DNA of 13,441 bases, from assembly GCA_007125255.1 (NCBI GenBank), contig SLDM01000025.1, positions 1-13,441 of the forward strand, read 5' to 3'. The notes below the pieces were generated by a model. It was not told where the DNA came from. It did no database searches and saw only the letters and a program-made list of their open reading frames with translations. Source of the DNA: Phycisphaerales bacterium (lineage in GTDB: Bacteria; Planctomycetota; Phycisphaerae; Phycisphaerales; SM1A02). Both the position numbers and the translations under genes were made by a program. Shown piece after piece: positions 12,543 to 13,441 of the stretch (its first letter is position 1; each line of letters starts with the position of its first letter).

Positions 12543-13441
12543 ATGACCTCTTCCGATCCGCCCGCGTCTGCGACTTCGACCGACCTCCCCGGCTTCGGCG
12601 GGCTGCCCGCCGAGTTCCGCGACCCGGGTTCGGCGGAGATCGCCGTTCTGCCCGTGCCCTACGACCTGACCAGTTCGTGGAAGAAGGGGGCGGATCGCGG
12701 ACCGGCGGCCCTCATCGAAGCGAGCAGGAACATGGAGCTCTACGACATTCCCACCGACACCGAGGTCTACCGGCGGGGGATTCTGACCCGCGAGCCCATT
12801 GAGCACGCGGGCGATCCGGAATCACTCGCCGATCTGGTCGACCGGGCGTGGACGGGTGAAGCCGAAGCGAACCGCTTCCCGGTGGTGATCGGTGGCGAGC
12901 ACTCGGTGAGTATCGGCGCGATCCGCGCTGCGGCCCGCGCGCAGGAGAATCTCACCGTGCTCCAGATCGATGCTCACGGCGACCTGCGCGACAGCTATGA
13001 CGGCTCCCGATTCAACCACGCCTGCGTGATGGCCCGCGCCCGCGAGTGGTGCTCCATCACCCAGGTCGGGATTCGCGCGGTCGATGTCGATGAACTGGAA
13101 TCCCTCGACGATGACCGGGTCTTCTACGGCCACACGATCTCGCGGGCCCGGTATGCGGGGAGTGACCGCTGGCTCGATGATGTCGTTCACACGCTGGATG
13201 AGAATGTCTACGTGACGATTGACCTCGATGCGTTCGATCCGGCGCTGGTGCCCGCTACCGGAACGCCCGAACCGGACGGACTGACCTGGCATGAAGTAAA
13301 CGAATTGCTCGAACGCGTCTGCGCATCACGGCGCGTGATCGGATTTGACGTGGTGGAGCTGTTGCCGAACGACGCGCACTGGGCGAGCGATTTCCTCGCG
13401 GCCAAGCTGGTCTACCGGTTTCTCAGCATGATCTTTGCCCA
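12543..13441 (+). CDS. speB: Agmatinase (ureohydrolase family), C-terminus cut by right edge
   Basis: Binuclear manganese enzyme that hydrolyses agmatine to putrescine and urea. 299 codons are visible, close to full length for the family. Seen in sequence: all three metal-binding signatures, GGEHS (117-121, H120), DAHGDLR (143-149, with D143, H145 and D147) and IDLDAFDP (D227, D229, D232). GTPEPDG follows, as in agmatinases. The NHACVM segment after the second motif also fits bacterial and archaeal SpeB rather than arginase. The start ATG at 12543 lacks a Shine-Dalgarno and has TATCAT 8 nt upstream. It is divergent from the debranching operon. With speA in the same window it completes arginine to putrescine. 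Guanidinobutyrase or another ureohydrolase activity is the main alternative. Confidence 0.88.
   Translation, partial: MTSSDPPASATSTDLPGFGGLPAEFRDPGSAEIAVLPVPYDLTSSWKKGADRGPAALIEASRNMELYDIPTDTEVYRRGILTREPIEHAGDPESLADLVDRAWTGEAEANRFPVVIGGEHSVSIGAIRAAARAQENLTVLQIDAHGDLRDSYDGSRFNHACVMARAREWCSITQVGIRAVDVDELESLDDDRVFYGHTISRARYAGSDRWLDDVVHTLDENVYVTIDLDAFDPALVPATGTPEPDGLTWHEVNELLERVCASRRVIGFDVVELLPNDAHWASDFLAAKLVYRFLSMIFA

Noticed and set aside
12185..12544. N-terminal extension of the 82-residue protein to 12544
   Set aside because: The added 120 codons run through the divergent promoter gap with its repeated motifs and have no start signal. The hydrophobic core begins only after 12184.
12531..12955. 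Minus-strand open frames under speB
   Set aside because: They are antisense to the metal-binding motifs of agmatinase and show no features of their own.

Overview
The window is GC-rich, densely packed bacterial chromosome. Several features suggest a planctomycete, possibly of the Phycisphaerae type: two membrane proteins with paired CxxC zinc ribbons (one reading CAECGYDLRG), a VanZ domain fused to such ribbons, small membrane-anchored protein families I cannot name, and intergenic repeats whose stray translations read GATASDxRESAV. This assignment is inference from gene style; there is no rRNA or other phylogenetic marker here.

Layout from left to right. On the minus strand are the N-terminal part of a trans-polyprenyl diphosphate synthase (cut by the left edge) and a class I SAM methyltransferase. 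Divergent from these, on the plus strand, is a full-length biosynthetic arginine decarboxylase (speA). It converges on the lipid II flippase murJ (minus). Upstream of murJ lies a gene-free stretch of about 0.75 kb filled with dispersed repeats and bounded by an imperfect inverted repeat. Next is a small zinc-ribbon/two-helix membrane protein (plus) whose 3' end overlaps a convergent VanZ/zinc-ribbon membrane protein (minus). The VanZ gene is translationally coupled to an upstream orphan ParA-type ATPase. After a repeat-bearing gap comes a four-gene minus-strand operon: a short secreted or two-helix protein, two tandem paralogous single-helix proteins, and a GH133-type glycogen debranching enzyme. 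Divergent from that operon, and cut by the right edge, is an agmatinase (speB).

Functionally, speA and speB are the two ends of the arginine to agmatine to putrescine route, although about 9 kb separate them. No gene of the usual third kind (N-carbamoylputrescine amidase) is seen or needed. MurJ and the polyprenyl synthase both serve the lipid-carrier side of envelope synthesis. The debranching enzyme points to glycogen use.

The most interesting pattern is regulatory. Five genes that open a transcription unit and lack a Shine-Dalgarno (the methyltransferase, murJ, parA, the first gene of the debranching operon, and speB) each have a TAnnnT -10-like hexamer only 6-8 bases before the ATG, as expected for leaderless mRNAs. 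Internal operon genes, speA and the small zinc-ribbon gene have Shine-Dalgarno sequences instead. No tRNA, rRNA, CRISPR array, transposase or phage gene was seen.
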